Source of the DNA: Tetramitus jugosus
Lineage: Eukaryota > Heterolobosea > Eutetramitea > Acrasida > Vahlkampfiidae
Length of the DNA: 64,000 nt
Assembly: GCA_937625935.1 (NCBI GenBank)
Contig: OW569385.1
Coordinates: 186,001-250,000 of the forward strand
Direction: 5' to 3'
Below the pieces are notes generated by a model. That model was not told the DNA's origin. It worked only from the letters and a program-made list of their open reading frames with translations, and ran no database searches. Positions 1 through 9,331 of the stretch are shown here, in pieces (position 1 is the first letter of the stretch; every line of letters begins with the position of its first letter). A program made the translations under genes and the position numbers.

Positions 1-396
1 CGAACTGTTTTCCTCGGTGAATTGGAAGATATCTGAGTGAATTGAATAACTCACCACTGAATTGTATCTCATTCATCAGAGCTCGGAGGTATTGCCCAAA
101 GAAGGCAGCGGAGTATTACATCACTATTTACGGATAATTTTTCCTGTTCCCGAGAAAACTCGAACCATAAAACTCGAACTGAAAGCACGTAAATTTAATT
201 TTTGTGATTCCAAAAAACCATAAAACACCAACACGTCCCTCTTACGTAGCTCACGTATTATATATATTCACATAACACTTTGACATTTTGTTTACGTGCC
301 AAAAACAACGCCTTTACGCAGCAAACACACATCTTAAAGCCACAATTCTTGCTTCCTACGTACATACAATAACTAACAAACAAAACGACTAAGAAT
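1..396. other. Left-end spacer, no gene recognised
   Basis: No convincing coding region is seen on either strand. The stretch is AT-rich and contains a TATA-like run (tattatatatat) near 255-266, about 130 bases upstream of the first plus-strand start codon, so it may hold that gene's promoter and 5' leader. The outermost bases could be the flank of a neighbour outside the window. Confidence 0.4.
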
Positions 397-2526
397 ATGA
401 CATACCTCACAACCAAAAGAACAAGACAACTACAGAAAGGAGAACCATTGGTTTCACCTCTCAAAAAGAAACCAAAGCTTCTTCTCGCAGCTCACAGTCC
501 CCCCACCAACCATCTTTATCGCTTCACTCACTCAAAAGCTACCACCTTAACACCCATACCAATAACAACAACAACAACAACAACAACAACACTAACAAAA
601 AAAACAATGGACAACAACATGGATAAACAAGTGTTTTACTTGTTGATAAATGATGTTGTAAAGAATCAGATCATTATTGATTGTATCACCTCATTCTTGC
701 CTTACTGTGACTTAGTGTCCTTGTGTATGACAAGTAGACACTTGTATACACTGTTGAGTGAACATGGAGATGAATTCCATTTCCATTATCTCAAAAGATT
801 GTTATTCAAGAAGCATGTCACGTCTTTTTTGAGTGAATACTTTACTCAACATGTGCTGCTACACAATACAACAAAAAATACAAAAAACAACAAGACAATA
901 AAGCAAGAGACCAAGAAGAAGAACAAAAAACAAAGATCGTTAATGAACATATCATTTGATGATATCACTGCATCTTTGAGTGATAGTGATGAAGATGATG
1001 ATGAAGTGGCTCGTTTAACTAGTCAATCTGACGATGAAGATGATGACGATGATGTCATTGACGATGAGGAAGATGATGCCGAGGAAGAAGAGGTGAATGG
1101 TGGTCAAATCGAAGAAATTGATGGTTTGTCAAGTATTCTGGCTGATGTCAGTCGTCGAAACTTTCACATGCAAGCCATTCATAAGATGCAAGTGTTTATT
1201 GCTGGAAAGTGTGATTCCATGCAAGCTCTGCACTCAATCAGGCAACATTGCTCCTACCCGAATCATGTATTTTCAAGAATCATGTCATGGTACCATTCAT
1301 TGATCCATTCAGGATCCATTCGCACCATTGCAGTGTATGATGACTCATGGATCCTTCATCAACCTGCTTCAGTTGCGACCCAACAACAGAGTCTGAGCGA
1401 CCGAACGGTCACCCTGGAAATCTTTCCATTGAAATGGTTTCCTCATGTGAACCAACAAACTTTAGCCAGCAACATGAGAGAAAGAGAAGAACAGCGAGTA
1501 CTCTTGACAATTATTTCTAAAAAGTTGCCTTGTGATTCTAGTAAGGTTGTAGTCGCCTACTTGGAGACAAGAAGTACCAAAGTCGCATCAGAACTAGGTA
1601 TCTCGGTATCGGAGAGAACATGTGCATTTGAGATTTATCCTACGAAAACGAACATGGAGTGTCATGTTTATCCAGTGCTGAAAAATCTCAACTCATTGAT
1701 GATGTTGGGTGAATCTGATATATCCACGTGGATTGAATTGCTATTGTGGTATTCCGGTGTTCAATGCAAGCTCGACATATGCACATTTATTTATGAATTG
1801 TTTGATGAAGAGCTGGGTGAGAAGGATATTATCACGCCGATTCAAGATGATACAGAGATGGATGTTAGGACTAGTAATTTCGAGTCAAAGTTCAATCAGT
1901 TTGTTGCTGATTATGCATATGACTCTCTATGGTTAGATTCCGAGCTTGTATCCTATGTTTTCTCGATGTTGAATCGAATGTATTGCAAGAAAGCATACGA
2001 ATTCCCATTTCCATCAGTAGAACCACCGACAGAGAACCTATTGGAGGCAGTAAGCTTTGGCGTAAGTCAAAAGGCTGGTTATGGCGTCTATGCGAATGGC
2101 GCCTTTCACTTGCAGAGCTCTTTTCATTATAGCTTCGGCGCATGTCGCTTAATATTTTATGTTTCATACGACTTGGTCCAATATGAAATAATGATGCGCG
2201 TCTTGGATCGAAGTACCTCTTTAATCATGTTTGGGGACACCAAGCATATAGGCATCCATCATCTAGTCAAAAGAAAGTGCTCTGAGCAACCAACACAAAC
2301 GGATCAAACAATGTTTGATGCTCTGTGTAGGATCTTCCCAATAACAAAAACAGTTGAGTTCTTCTATGCAGCCATTGTGTGGCTCGCTTGTGCCGTGGAG
2401 ATTCGATATGTTCCGAGATCTCATCTTGCAATTCGTTTGGCTGATGAAACCCTCAATCTCACTTCGGTATTGGACCTGAGAAAGGGAATTTCTCAAATTG
2501 TGCAATCTGGAATTTTAGAAGAATAA
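397..2526 (+). CDS. F-box-like protein with acidic insert
   Basis: This is a 709-residue open frame. Residues about 91-137 (IIIDCITSFLPYCDLVSLC then TSRHLY and a basic stretch) have the spacing and hydrophobic pattern of an F-box, the Skp1-binding helix bundle of SCF ubiquitin ligases. An Asp/Glu-rich run follows at about 200-235. The remaining 450 residues match no repeat type I recognise, so the substrate-binding part is unknown. The start is uncertain. The first ATG gives 70 extra basic, Thr-rich residues; the ATG at 607 (MDNNMDKQ) follows an A/C-rich stretch that resembles the 5' leaders of other genes here and may be the real start. The F-box call rests on pattern only. Confidence 0.6.
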   Translation: MTYLTTKRTRQLQKGEPLVSPLKKKPKLLLAAHSPPTNHLYRFTHSKATTLTPIPITTTTTTTTTLTKKTMDNNMDKQVFYLLINDVVKNQIIIDCITSFLPYCDLVSLCMTSRHLYTLLSEHGDEFHFHYLKRLLFKKHVTSFLSEYFTQHVLLHNTTKNTKNNKTIKQETKKKNKKQRSLMNISFDDITASLSDSDEDDDEVARLTSQSDDEDDDDDVIDDEEDDAEEEEVNGGQIEEIDGLSSILADVSRRNFHMQAIHKMQVFIAGKCDSMQALHSIRQHCSYPNHVFSRIMSWYHSLIHSGSIRTIAVYDDSWILHQPASVATQQQSLSDRTVTLEIFPLKWFPHVNQQTLASNMREREEQRVLLTIISKKLPCDSSKVVVAYLETRSTKVASELGISVSERTCAFEIYPTKTNMECHVYPVLKNLNSLMMLGESDISTWIELLLWYSGVQCKLDICTFIYELFDEELGEKDIITPIQDDTEMDVRTSNFESKFNQFVADYAYDSLWLDSELVSYVFSMLNRMYCKKAYEFPFPSVEPPTENLLEAVSFGVSQKAGYGVYANGAFHLQSSFHYSFGACRLIFYVSYDLVQYEIMMRVLDRSTSLIMFGDTKHIGIHHLVKRKCSEQPTQTDQTMFDALCRIFPITKTVEFFYAAIVWLACAVEIRYVPRSHLAIRLADETLNLTSVLDLRKGISQIVQSGILEE

Positions 2527-2649
2527 ACACCTTACAGTCCACAAAACCTCGCCATTTCTATTGTATCCATCTTTCGCGCCAAAATTTCACCGTTGATTAC
2601 TTATCGCGAGGGAAGTAACGAAAAAAACACGGATACAAATCAAAAAAAA

Positions 2650-3342
2650 ATGAATCAACAACAACAAGCACCAACAAACCCAGAATCAACAAACGACCTT
2701 GACCTTGACAGCTTTGATGGTCCTCTCATGTTTCGACTGTTACAGGCCATTCATCTCGCCTGTCAAAACATTATCGACAATAGTCACACATGGGAAAAAT
2801 TTATTCGATTGATTGAGCCTCATTCATTCAGAGAAAAGTACAAGACACGAATATTTCACGAGTACACAACATCACGAGAACAATTGCAGATTATTTGGGA
2901 AGATGAACTACGGAGAATTGTGTCGGAATCGGATATTCGGAGAAAATTAAATGCAATCGATTTACACATCAAATTGGATGACCATGCAGGAGACAATGTG
3001 GTCATGTACCCGACTACGACTACTACTACCTCTGCAAATACCTCACAGAGTGATCTAGTGACTCAAACATGGAAAACACAATCGATCCACAACAAGATGA
3101 TTCTCAGTCAGAACATGCAACGGTTGTTGAGCACAATGAAGGAAGAAAACAACAAGTTGGAGCAACAAAATGACAAACATCGCAAGAAATTGCAAGAGTA
3201 TGGAGAACAGTTGAAGCAGACGGCGAGTCAATTTCAAGCAGCGGTCAATGTGCTTCAGGAACAGTGGGACTCACAGAATGCATCTCAGACACTCACACGG
3301 TTTCAACCAGGTGATGATGAAGATGAGGACGAGGTGATGTAA
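2650..3342 (+). CDS. Possible Nnf1/PMF1-like kinetochore protein
   Basis: This is a 230-residue, mostly helical protein. It opens with a Gln-rich tip, then a helical module at about 30-120 containing FIRLIEPHSFREKY, a Trp-containing segment (IIWEDELRRI) and RRKLNAIDLHI. After a Thr-rich linker comes a long coiled coil at about 150-215 and an acidic tail. The order (compact helical head, conserved LN-LD element, linker, C-terminal coiled coil) and the total length resemble Nnf1/PMF1, a subunit of the MIND/Mis12 kinetochore complex. That is a remote resemblance judged by eye. It could simply be an unrelated coiled-coil protein. The ATG at 2650 is preferred because an A-rich leader precedes it. 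It converges with the minus-strand gene that ends at 3423. Confidence 0.6.
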   Translation: MNQQQQAPTNPESTNDLDLDSFDGPLMFRLLQAIHLACQNIIDNSHTWEKFIRLIEPHSFREKYKTRIFHEYTTSREQLQIIWEDELRRIVSESDIRRKLNAIDLHIKLDDHAGDNVVMYPTTTTTTSANTSQSDLVTQTWKTQSIHNKMILSQNMQRLLSTMKEENNKLEQQNDKHRKKLQEYGEQLKQTASQFQAAVNVLQEQWDSQNASQTLTRFQPGDDEDEDEVM

Positions 3343-3422
3343 AATGGTTTTTCGAGCTCGAAATAAATGATGACCAATCTGTACCATAAGTTGATTGTGT
3401 GTGTTGTTTTTCATTTGATAGT

Positions 3423-4772
3423 TTATGATTGTTGGTTTTGATTGTTGAGAGTAGTATCCGTTGGCTTGTTGGGCTTGTTTGTTTCAATGTCCTTCTTGTT
3501 GGCCATGGCGTTATCGAGAGCAATTTGTATCAGTTGTCCGTTCTTGAAAATGATATCCTTCATTAGATGGAGTTGATGCTTGGACAACAAGGTGTTCTCT
3601 TCATTCCTAAGAAATGAATCTGTCAGTGGTTCTTGGTGTAAAATGTAGGAGATTACCTGCAGCAATGGATCCAATATCTCATACACATATTTCTTCTGAA
3701 AGTAGGATGCCAGATATTGAGCAATCGGTTGCAACTTTTCTGATATCATCTGAGCCTGAGTGGAAACTTCAGCCAACTTGTTTTCTCTCATACTGTGCGA
3801 GAGGGCTTCATTGTACGAAAAGTGATGATCGTGCAACAGCTTTAGAGACAGGTATTTGTTGAGAAGTCGAAACGAAATGTTTCTGTACAATATTCTCGTC
3901 TCATTCCATATATTCTGGCGCTCATCCTCTGCTCGTGCAATATACCGGGCATATACAGTGGCCAACAGATAGCCACTGGCATTGGCCAAGCCCGAAAGGC
4001 CGCCTGCATACATGAATATGAATAAGGGTCTTACATTTGAAAAGAAGGCAGCTGCCCCACTCGCCAATGCGAAACCTGCTGCACACATGAAGCCAATAAC
4101 ATACAATATCTTGGCATTGATATGTAGAGTAATATCGGTGAGCCTATTGAGACGATATTGTTGGGATGCAGTGAACGCCGAAGAATTTTCAGAGAAATTG
4201 GCTAAATGTTCCAGCATTCCATCGACTCTGTGCTTTGTCTGCCGATACAAGCTTGGACGATGAGGACGTTCCGTTTCTATTCGCAGAGTTGAATCTCCGC
4301 TGTCAGCCTGTTGTTCTTGTGGTACCGTCGTTGTTGATTCTGCGCCTGTCTGTGGCCCAGCAGCATTGGCCGCGGCACTCACACTGCTCCTCCTTCTTTC
4401 GTCAACAATCGGTGCAATCAAGTACATTTTAAAGACATCCAATTCGTTCAAATGAACCATTTCAGACTTTTTTGAGGGAAGCCTCCATATCTTGGGCAGG
4501 TAGTATTGACTGTAGTGCTTCTTTCGTTTCTTCTTTGGCAAGAAATCAATGTGAAGACCATGTGTATCCTCAGGTTCCATGTAAGGAGTGGGAGAATAGT
4601 TGTGCGAAGTAAAGAGATCATCCAATTGCCGGCAATCCTGCTTCATTTCACTCTCAATGCGCTCAATTTGTCTGACACATGGATCAACGTATGCAGTGGT
4701 AGGATCAGATGCAGCACGAGTAGGCACATTCATGGTATACACATCCTGTAGATGATGATCGAAATCTGTCAT
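3423..4772 (-). CDS. Two-TM protein of unknown function
   Basis: This 449-residue protein is not recognised. The N-terminal 215 residues are polar with a basic cluster (KKKRKK near 80-86) and an Ala/Ser/Thr/Gln-rich linker near 130-165. Two hydrophobic helices lie at about 221-244 (YVIGFMCAAGFALASGAAAF) and 250-272, separated by a short loop, so it is probably a membrane hairpin with both long tails on the same side. The region after the second helix (residues 275-420) is predicted helical, with many charged residues, and ends in an Asn/Gln/Thr-rich tail. No catalytic motif is visible. The C-terminus converges with the preceding plus-strand gene across about 80 bases. Confidence 0.75.
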   Translation of the reverse strand: MTDFDHHLQDVYTMNVPTRAASDPTTAYVDPCVRQIERIESEMKQDCRQLDDLFTSHNYSPTPYMEPEDTHGLHIDFLPKKKRKKHYSQYYLPKIWRLPSKKSEMVHLNELDVFKMYLIAPIVDERRRSSVSAAANAAGPQTGAESTTTVPQEQQADSGDSTLRIETERPHRPSLYRQTKHRVDGMLEHLANFSENSSAFTASQQYRLNRLTDITLHINAKILYVIGFMCAAGFALASGAAAFFSNVRPLFIFMYAGGLSGLANASGYLLATVYARYIARAEDERQNIWNETRILYRNISFRLLNKYLSLKLLHDHHFSYNEALSHSMRENKLAEVSTQAQMISEKLQPIAQYLASYFQKKYVYEILDPLLQVISYILHQEPLTDSFLRNEENTLLSKHQLHLMKDIIFKNGQLIQIALDNAMANKKDIETNKPNKPTDTTLNNQNQQS

Positions 4773-5046
4773 TCTCTCACCAAAGGAAACTTCGATTGAA
4801 ATTACGTTTGTATTGAATTTTGTTGTGCGTGGTCATCGCGTGTTTTCTTCCAAGTCGACACTCAACCTACAAATACCAAAAATACGCTCTTTGCTAAAAA
4901 TGGAATCGCAATAATTTCTTCTCCTTCAAAAAGTTCGACTACAACAGGTCAACCTTGATCAACAAATTGACACGCATCAGAACACAACCACACAGACATC
5001 AACAATAAAAATAACAAACAATTCTTCATTCGTAGTAAACCGTTTT

Positions 5047-5628
5047 TTAAAAACAACACTTGCAATCAAATGGGCACAATTCTGTGTTTCCACCCTTTCC
5101 AATCTTCAAGTCATCATACGTGTACACTCGAAGTCCATCCGCAGTCTTTGCACTCTTCTGAGTACCTCTCATATTTGCAAAATCATCATCATCATCATCC
5201 ATACCTCCCATATCCATATGGGACTTGTTCTTCTTATTCTTCTTGTTATTGTTGTTATTAGTCGTCGTTTTTTTCACTTGACCTCTTGCAGCTTTCACCT
5301 TTTTGAAAATGTCATCAATGGTCTCTGGCTCACCATGATCTTCATCTCCATTATTCGAATCACCCGTTGCTTCATTGTCTTTTCGTTTGGTTGAACCAAA
5401 AATGTCATCAATTTCATCTCGGTTACTAGATGAGCTCGAGCTTTTGGAGTTCTTCTTTTTGGACGACGATGATTCAATGGAGTTTATCGTAGATGAGGAT
5501 TTGGCGGCAATTTTTTCCTTGTGGTTGGAAGTCTTGTTTGATTTGACTACTTTTGATGTTGTCTTTGATGATTGAGTGGTGGTAGTGGTAGAGGCAACAG
5601 CCTTTGATTTTGTCTCTTTTTTGCCCAT
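5047..5628 (-). CDS. DUF1764 family protein
   Basis: This is a 193-residue Lys/Ser-rich protein with the hallmarks of the eukaryotic DUF1764 family: two copies of an IDDIF motif (DEIDDIFG and ETIDDIFKKVK), a long basic low-complexity middle, and a C-terminal signature ending DGLRVYTYDDLKIGKGG then CPFDCKCCF. That cysteine-rich end is the diagnostic part of the family and its function is unknown. The protein is highly charged and probably nuclear or nucleolar, which is inference from composition. The gene is divergent from the SPT3 homologue, with about 220 bases between start codons that probably hold both promoters. Confidence 0.9.
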   Translation of the reverse strand: MGKKETKSKAVASTTTTTQSSKTTSKVVKSNKTSNHKEKIAAKSSSTINSIESSSSKKKNSKSSSSSSNRDEIDDIFGSTKRKDNEATGDSNNGDEDHGEPETIDDIFKKVKAARGQVKKTTTNNNNNKKNKKNKSHMDMGGMDDDDDDFANMRGTQKSAKTADGLRVYTYDDLKIGKGGNTELCPFDCKCCF

Positions 5629-5848
5629 GCTTTGTTGTTTTCTTTTGTGAAGTTTCTCGAGAGGTTTGATGTTAAAAATTTCTGTTTGATTTTGAAGTTC
5701 AAAAAGGAGAAATAATTTCGGTCGCAGAAACAGAAAACACGGAGTTTCTCAGATGATCGAAAAACCAGAACAAGCACAGAACGAAAAACAAAACAATTAA
5801 GCATTCGACCAATTGGTTGTTGTCGTAATCTGTACTCACTCATTGTCA

Positions 5849-6264
5849 ATGCCTCGAAAAAACGCCAAGGAATCCACCACCACGTCATCATCAACCAAAG
5901 ACACCAAAGAATCAACAACAACAACCACTAAATCAACCACTGCCAGTAAGAAAAAGACATCTTCTAAGCGATCATCCAGTGGCACCAAAACTGCTTCATC
6001 AGCCACGTCCACTCCACCACCCAAACGAAGCTCCAAAAATACAAAAAACAAAAATGCAGCAAATACAGCAACGACAGCGGCCGCCACAACTAGTGAATCA
6101 TCAACGAGTACAGTGATTGGAATTGCACAAAAGAGTGCACATGTTGCTGTTCCTCAACATTTACCAACAACAACAACAACAACAAACACATCCAATGCAT
6201 CACTTGCAGCTCAACAACAACAACAACAACAGCATCATATTTCAAGTCACTTGCATCATCATCA

Positions 6265-6297
<33 letters not shown>

Positions 6298-8281
6298 GTT
6301 ACATCAACATCATGTTCACTCACATCACTATCAACAACAACAACAACAGCAACAACATTATTATGCAAACAATAGTCATATGAACAACAATAACAACATG
6401 ATGATGAATGTGAACATGAGTAGAGAAGCTCATAAATCATCAATCTATCACGATGAAATTTCAAGGATGATGTACACGTTTGGTGACGTACGATCACCAT
6501 TGAACGACTCTGTCATTCTCGTTGAACAATATGTTCGTTGCTTCCTGATTGATGTCATTGATCGAGCAAAGGACTTGGTATTGCAACAAGAAGAAGAACA
6601 AGAATTACGAGTAGAGACAACAGAGACAACAACACCAACCAATATCAATACGAATAATGATCATGAGATCTCGACTGATGAATATGTTGGTGAAGAAAAG
6701 AGTAGTGGAAATGAGAGTGAGGAGAAGAAGCAGGATAAGAATACAGAAGCAGAAGATGAGGATGATGATGAAGATGAAGATGATGAAGGTGAAATCAAGT
6801 TTGAGAATGATGGGTTGAATGATCATGAATATTCTGCTGACAGTGACAATGATGACGATGCAGCAATGAATGGCTCGGATCGCAATGAAGAAAAACAAAA
6901 GAAGAAGAAGAAGAAGAGAATGAGGAAATTGAACAGCAAGCAACAACATCAGGATCAAAATCAAGGAAAGAATGCAAATGCACCGTTGTCAAAGACGTCA
7001 AAGTCAATCACAAGTGTAACCATTGGATTGGAGCATTTGTTGTTCTTGTTTAGGAACAATGATCATCGATTGTCTCAAATCTCTCGTACTCTACGGTTCA
7101 AAGCTCTTCGAAAAATGAAGAGTTCATCATCTGATGATACAGCAGATGTGACAGCAGTTGCTTCTGTGTCGGGCAATGACTCAACAGCATCGTCTTCTTC
7201 AAGAAAGAGAAAACACAAGAATGATTCGGGCAGTGGTGGTGATGACGATGACGATACGTCTCAGTTGAATGTACGATTGAATAGAGCAATGAAGCGGTTG
7301 CGTTATGATGTTGTCTCTACTCTGATTGAAGGATTGAGTGATAGTGAAGAGGACAATGATGAAGAAGTGCCCTTGTCCAACGACAACAAAGACAGCAATA
7401 ACGTTTCGAGTAATGATGTTAAAAATGAAACAGAGAGCACCACAGGCGAAAGCAAATCATTAGAACCAGAATCAGTTGATCAAAACGTCTCCCCTAGTGA
7501 CCAACAACAGGAAATATCCAAAGAGGATGGAAACAACACACAACACAAAGCAAGTGAGGGTAAGCTTGAAGATCAAACGAAGAAAACATCCCTTCACAAC
7601 AATGTAATTATATTAGACGTACTACAAATTCAAAAGGAGAAAGAGATTAAAATGGCAAGAGAACAGTACGCTGCAGCAGACAGCGTAACCAAGAATATGT
7701 CTGTCGAGGAGTACCTCGAGTATTCAAAGTGTAGAGAAGCTAGTTTTACTTACCACAACTTGAAAAAGTTTTCAGAATGGATTGGGCTGTCCTCCAAGAA
7801 GAAATCAAGCAGGAGCAAGAAGCAAGATAATGAAAAGAAGGATGATCACGTGGAAATTAAAATGGATGATTCATTGTTGGAGGTTCTGGGTCATATTGCA
7901 TGGGAGGCTGTTGGATTGTTAACGCAGACTGCTCTCATCGTGAAACGGGATTGCAATATGCTTCAACACTCACGATCCATGACAACAAAGGCATTGGACC
8001 TATTCTTGAGTGAGTATGTCATTGAGAAAAACATTGGATTGGCAACTGGTGTTATGAGCCCCCAACTGAGAAGCAAGCTTACTTTCTTTCCAAACGACGT
8101 GATCAAACTATTGGACGATCACAAAAAGAAACATTTGATTCACATTCAACATGTGCCACACCAACTGCGGCAACCCATAGAAGCACACCACGTTTTAGAA
8201 GCTGTCCGTAGATTGCGTTCCATGAAAGTAAGTCCCATCGACTTCACATATTCTTCGCGAAGCGCTCAATTTACTTTTTGA
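5849..8281 (+). CDS. SPT3: SPT3-like SAGA subunit with split histone fold
   Basis: This 810-residue protein is a homologue of Spt3/SUPT3H, the TBP-interacting subunit of the SAGA coactivator, which carries two histone folds in one chain. The first half of fold 1 is at about 201-247 (HDEISRMMYTFGDVRSPLND then VILVEQYVR). The matching second half (SITSVTIGLEHLLFLFRNND, then RTLRFKALRKM) does not appear until about 385-425, so roughly 130 acidic residues sit inside the fold. Fold 2 is at about 630-800 (LKKFSEWIGL, LGHIAWEAVGLLTQTALIVK, then a C-terminal EAHHVLEAVRRLRS). A second charged spacer of about 200 residues separates the folds. The first 200 residues are basic Ser/Thr then Gln/His/Asn tracts. 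Yeast Spt3 is only about 340 residues, so low-complexity sequence accounts for the extra length. The start at 5849 (MPRKNAKE) is chosen over an upstream non-ATG extension. Confidence 0.92.
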
Positions 8282-8295
8282 GAATTCGAAGAGCC

Positions 8296-8422
8296 CTTGA
8301 TCGATTTCGCGTACAATTCCAATACCGTAAATCTTCGCTCAAAGAGAACTTGGAAGAACTTCGATGGCGGTACTTTGATGTGACTGTTTATTTTGGCCGG
8401 AAAACTCGCGAAATCGATCAAG
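8296..8422. repeat. Perfect 16-bp inverted repeat, 95-base loop
   Basis: The left arm CTTGATCGATTTCGCG (8296-8311) is the exact reverse complement of the right arm CGCGAAATCGATCAAG (8407-8422). The pairing stops sharply at both ends. Transcribed, it would form a strong stem closing a loop that has further short pairings (for example ataccg with cggtac). Confidence 0.85.
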
Positions 8423-8466
8423 TTGATTTCCTGCTTTGTGCAACCGAATTTCGCCAATTCAGAACG

Positions 8467-8482
8467 TGGCTTTCGAAAGCCA
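8467..8482. repeat. Perfect 16-bp palindrome
   Basis: TGGCTTTCGAAAGCCA at this position equals its own reverse complement. It lies 45 bases beyond the larger inverted repeat and could be a dimeric protein-binding site or a small hairpin. Confidence 0.8.
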
Positions 8483-8657
8483 AAATTTTACTTGAAATGG
8501 CAAAGTGACAGCGCACAACCCATTTCCTATCTGGGAAACAACCATATTTTGATCGACCGGGGATGTGATGGACATAGACTTTGGCTTAGGAAGTAGAATT
8601 GATCTATTGACGAACACACAGCAAAACAATCTTACATCAATCTAGTAAAGAGTAACC

Positions 8658-9110
8658 ATGCACAGCAAGGAATTTAAATTTCACGTGTTTGATGCCAATG
8701 TAGGCATGAGAGGAGCATCAAGCAAAAAATTTAGAAGATCAGATGTGCCAAACACCAACTCGTCAAGTATCTCCAAGAAATCTGCAACCCCAACTCACCA
8801 ACGGCCGTACGACGACCCTGCGACTCGTAGCAAAAGAGCAAAGGTTGTTCGGTGGTACTCCTACTCACCTGATCCATCAGAACAACTCCACCCTGCTGAG
8901 ACAGTTCCAAAAAAACTTGGCAAAACGCGACAAGATCAGCCAATAGTCCACTCACCCACGCATACATCGACTTCTCCCTCATCAGAGTCCATTTCAGCAA
9001 GTGTTACAACAGCCCAACAGAACGACCATTTGGCAGAGTTGGCACGGAAGAAGAAGCTGCTTGAAAAGATATCCATACCCAACTTACTCTGTTCACCCCA
9101 CACTGTGTAA
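8658..9110 (+). CDS. Small basic Ser-rich protein, unknown
   Basis: This 150-residue protein is not recognised. It starts MHSKEFKFHVFDAN and is rich in Ser, Thr, Pro, Lys and Arg, with clusters RSKRAKVVRW near the middle and ARKKKLLEKI near the C-terminus. It is probably disordered, with nuclear-localisation-like basic patches. No catalytic or membrane feature is seen. It is kept because it has an in-frame ATG after an A-rich leader, a clean stop, and composition like its neighbours rather than like a shadow frame. Confidence 0.55.
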   Translation: MHSKEFKFHVFDANVGMRGASSKKFRRSDVPNTNSSSISKKSATPTHQRPYDDPATRSKRAKVVRWYSYSPDPSEQLHPAETVPKKLGKTRQDQPIVHSPTHTSTSPSSESISASVTTAQQNDHLAELARKKKLLEKISIPNLLCSPHTV

Positions 9111-9331
9111 ATAAGGAAGGAATAAATCGCTCATGTATTATGATAACGTCCACTATTGTAAAAATGAAGCTTGTGGTGTGTCAAACTCTCTTTCCTCTTT
9201 GTTGTGGTACCAGCTGCTGCCGGCAAGCACAAACAGTCTGGCACATTCCCTTAAGTTATTGATGCTCACACAGGTGTGATCTTCTGAAGTCATGTCCTGC
9301 TTGGTTTTCCCAAAAAATCGAGCATTGAGTC

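Larger units (their letters stand above)
8282..8657. other. Spacer rich in inverted repeats
   Basis: This is the spacer between the SPT3 homologue and the next plus-strand gene. Open frames on both strands lack good starts and codon patterns, so I do not call a gene. It holds a 16-bp perfect inverted repeat with a 95-base loop and a separate 16-bp palindrome, listed individually. Confidence 0.5.

Noticed and set aside
6090-7007. Minus-strand Val/Leu/Cys/Ser-rich frames opposite SPT3
   Set aside because: They are antisense of CAA/CAT/GAT repeats in the SPT3 coding sequence.
8278-8508. 76-residue open frame right after SPT3 (RRALDRFRVQFQ...)
   Set aside because: It begins at a non-ATG codon, overlaps the SPT3 stop, and runs through the inverted repeat, so its composition is a by-product.
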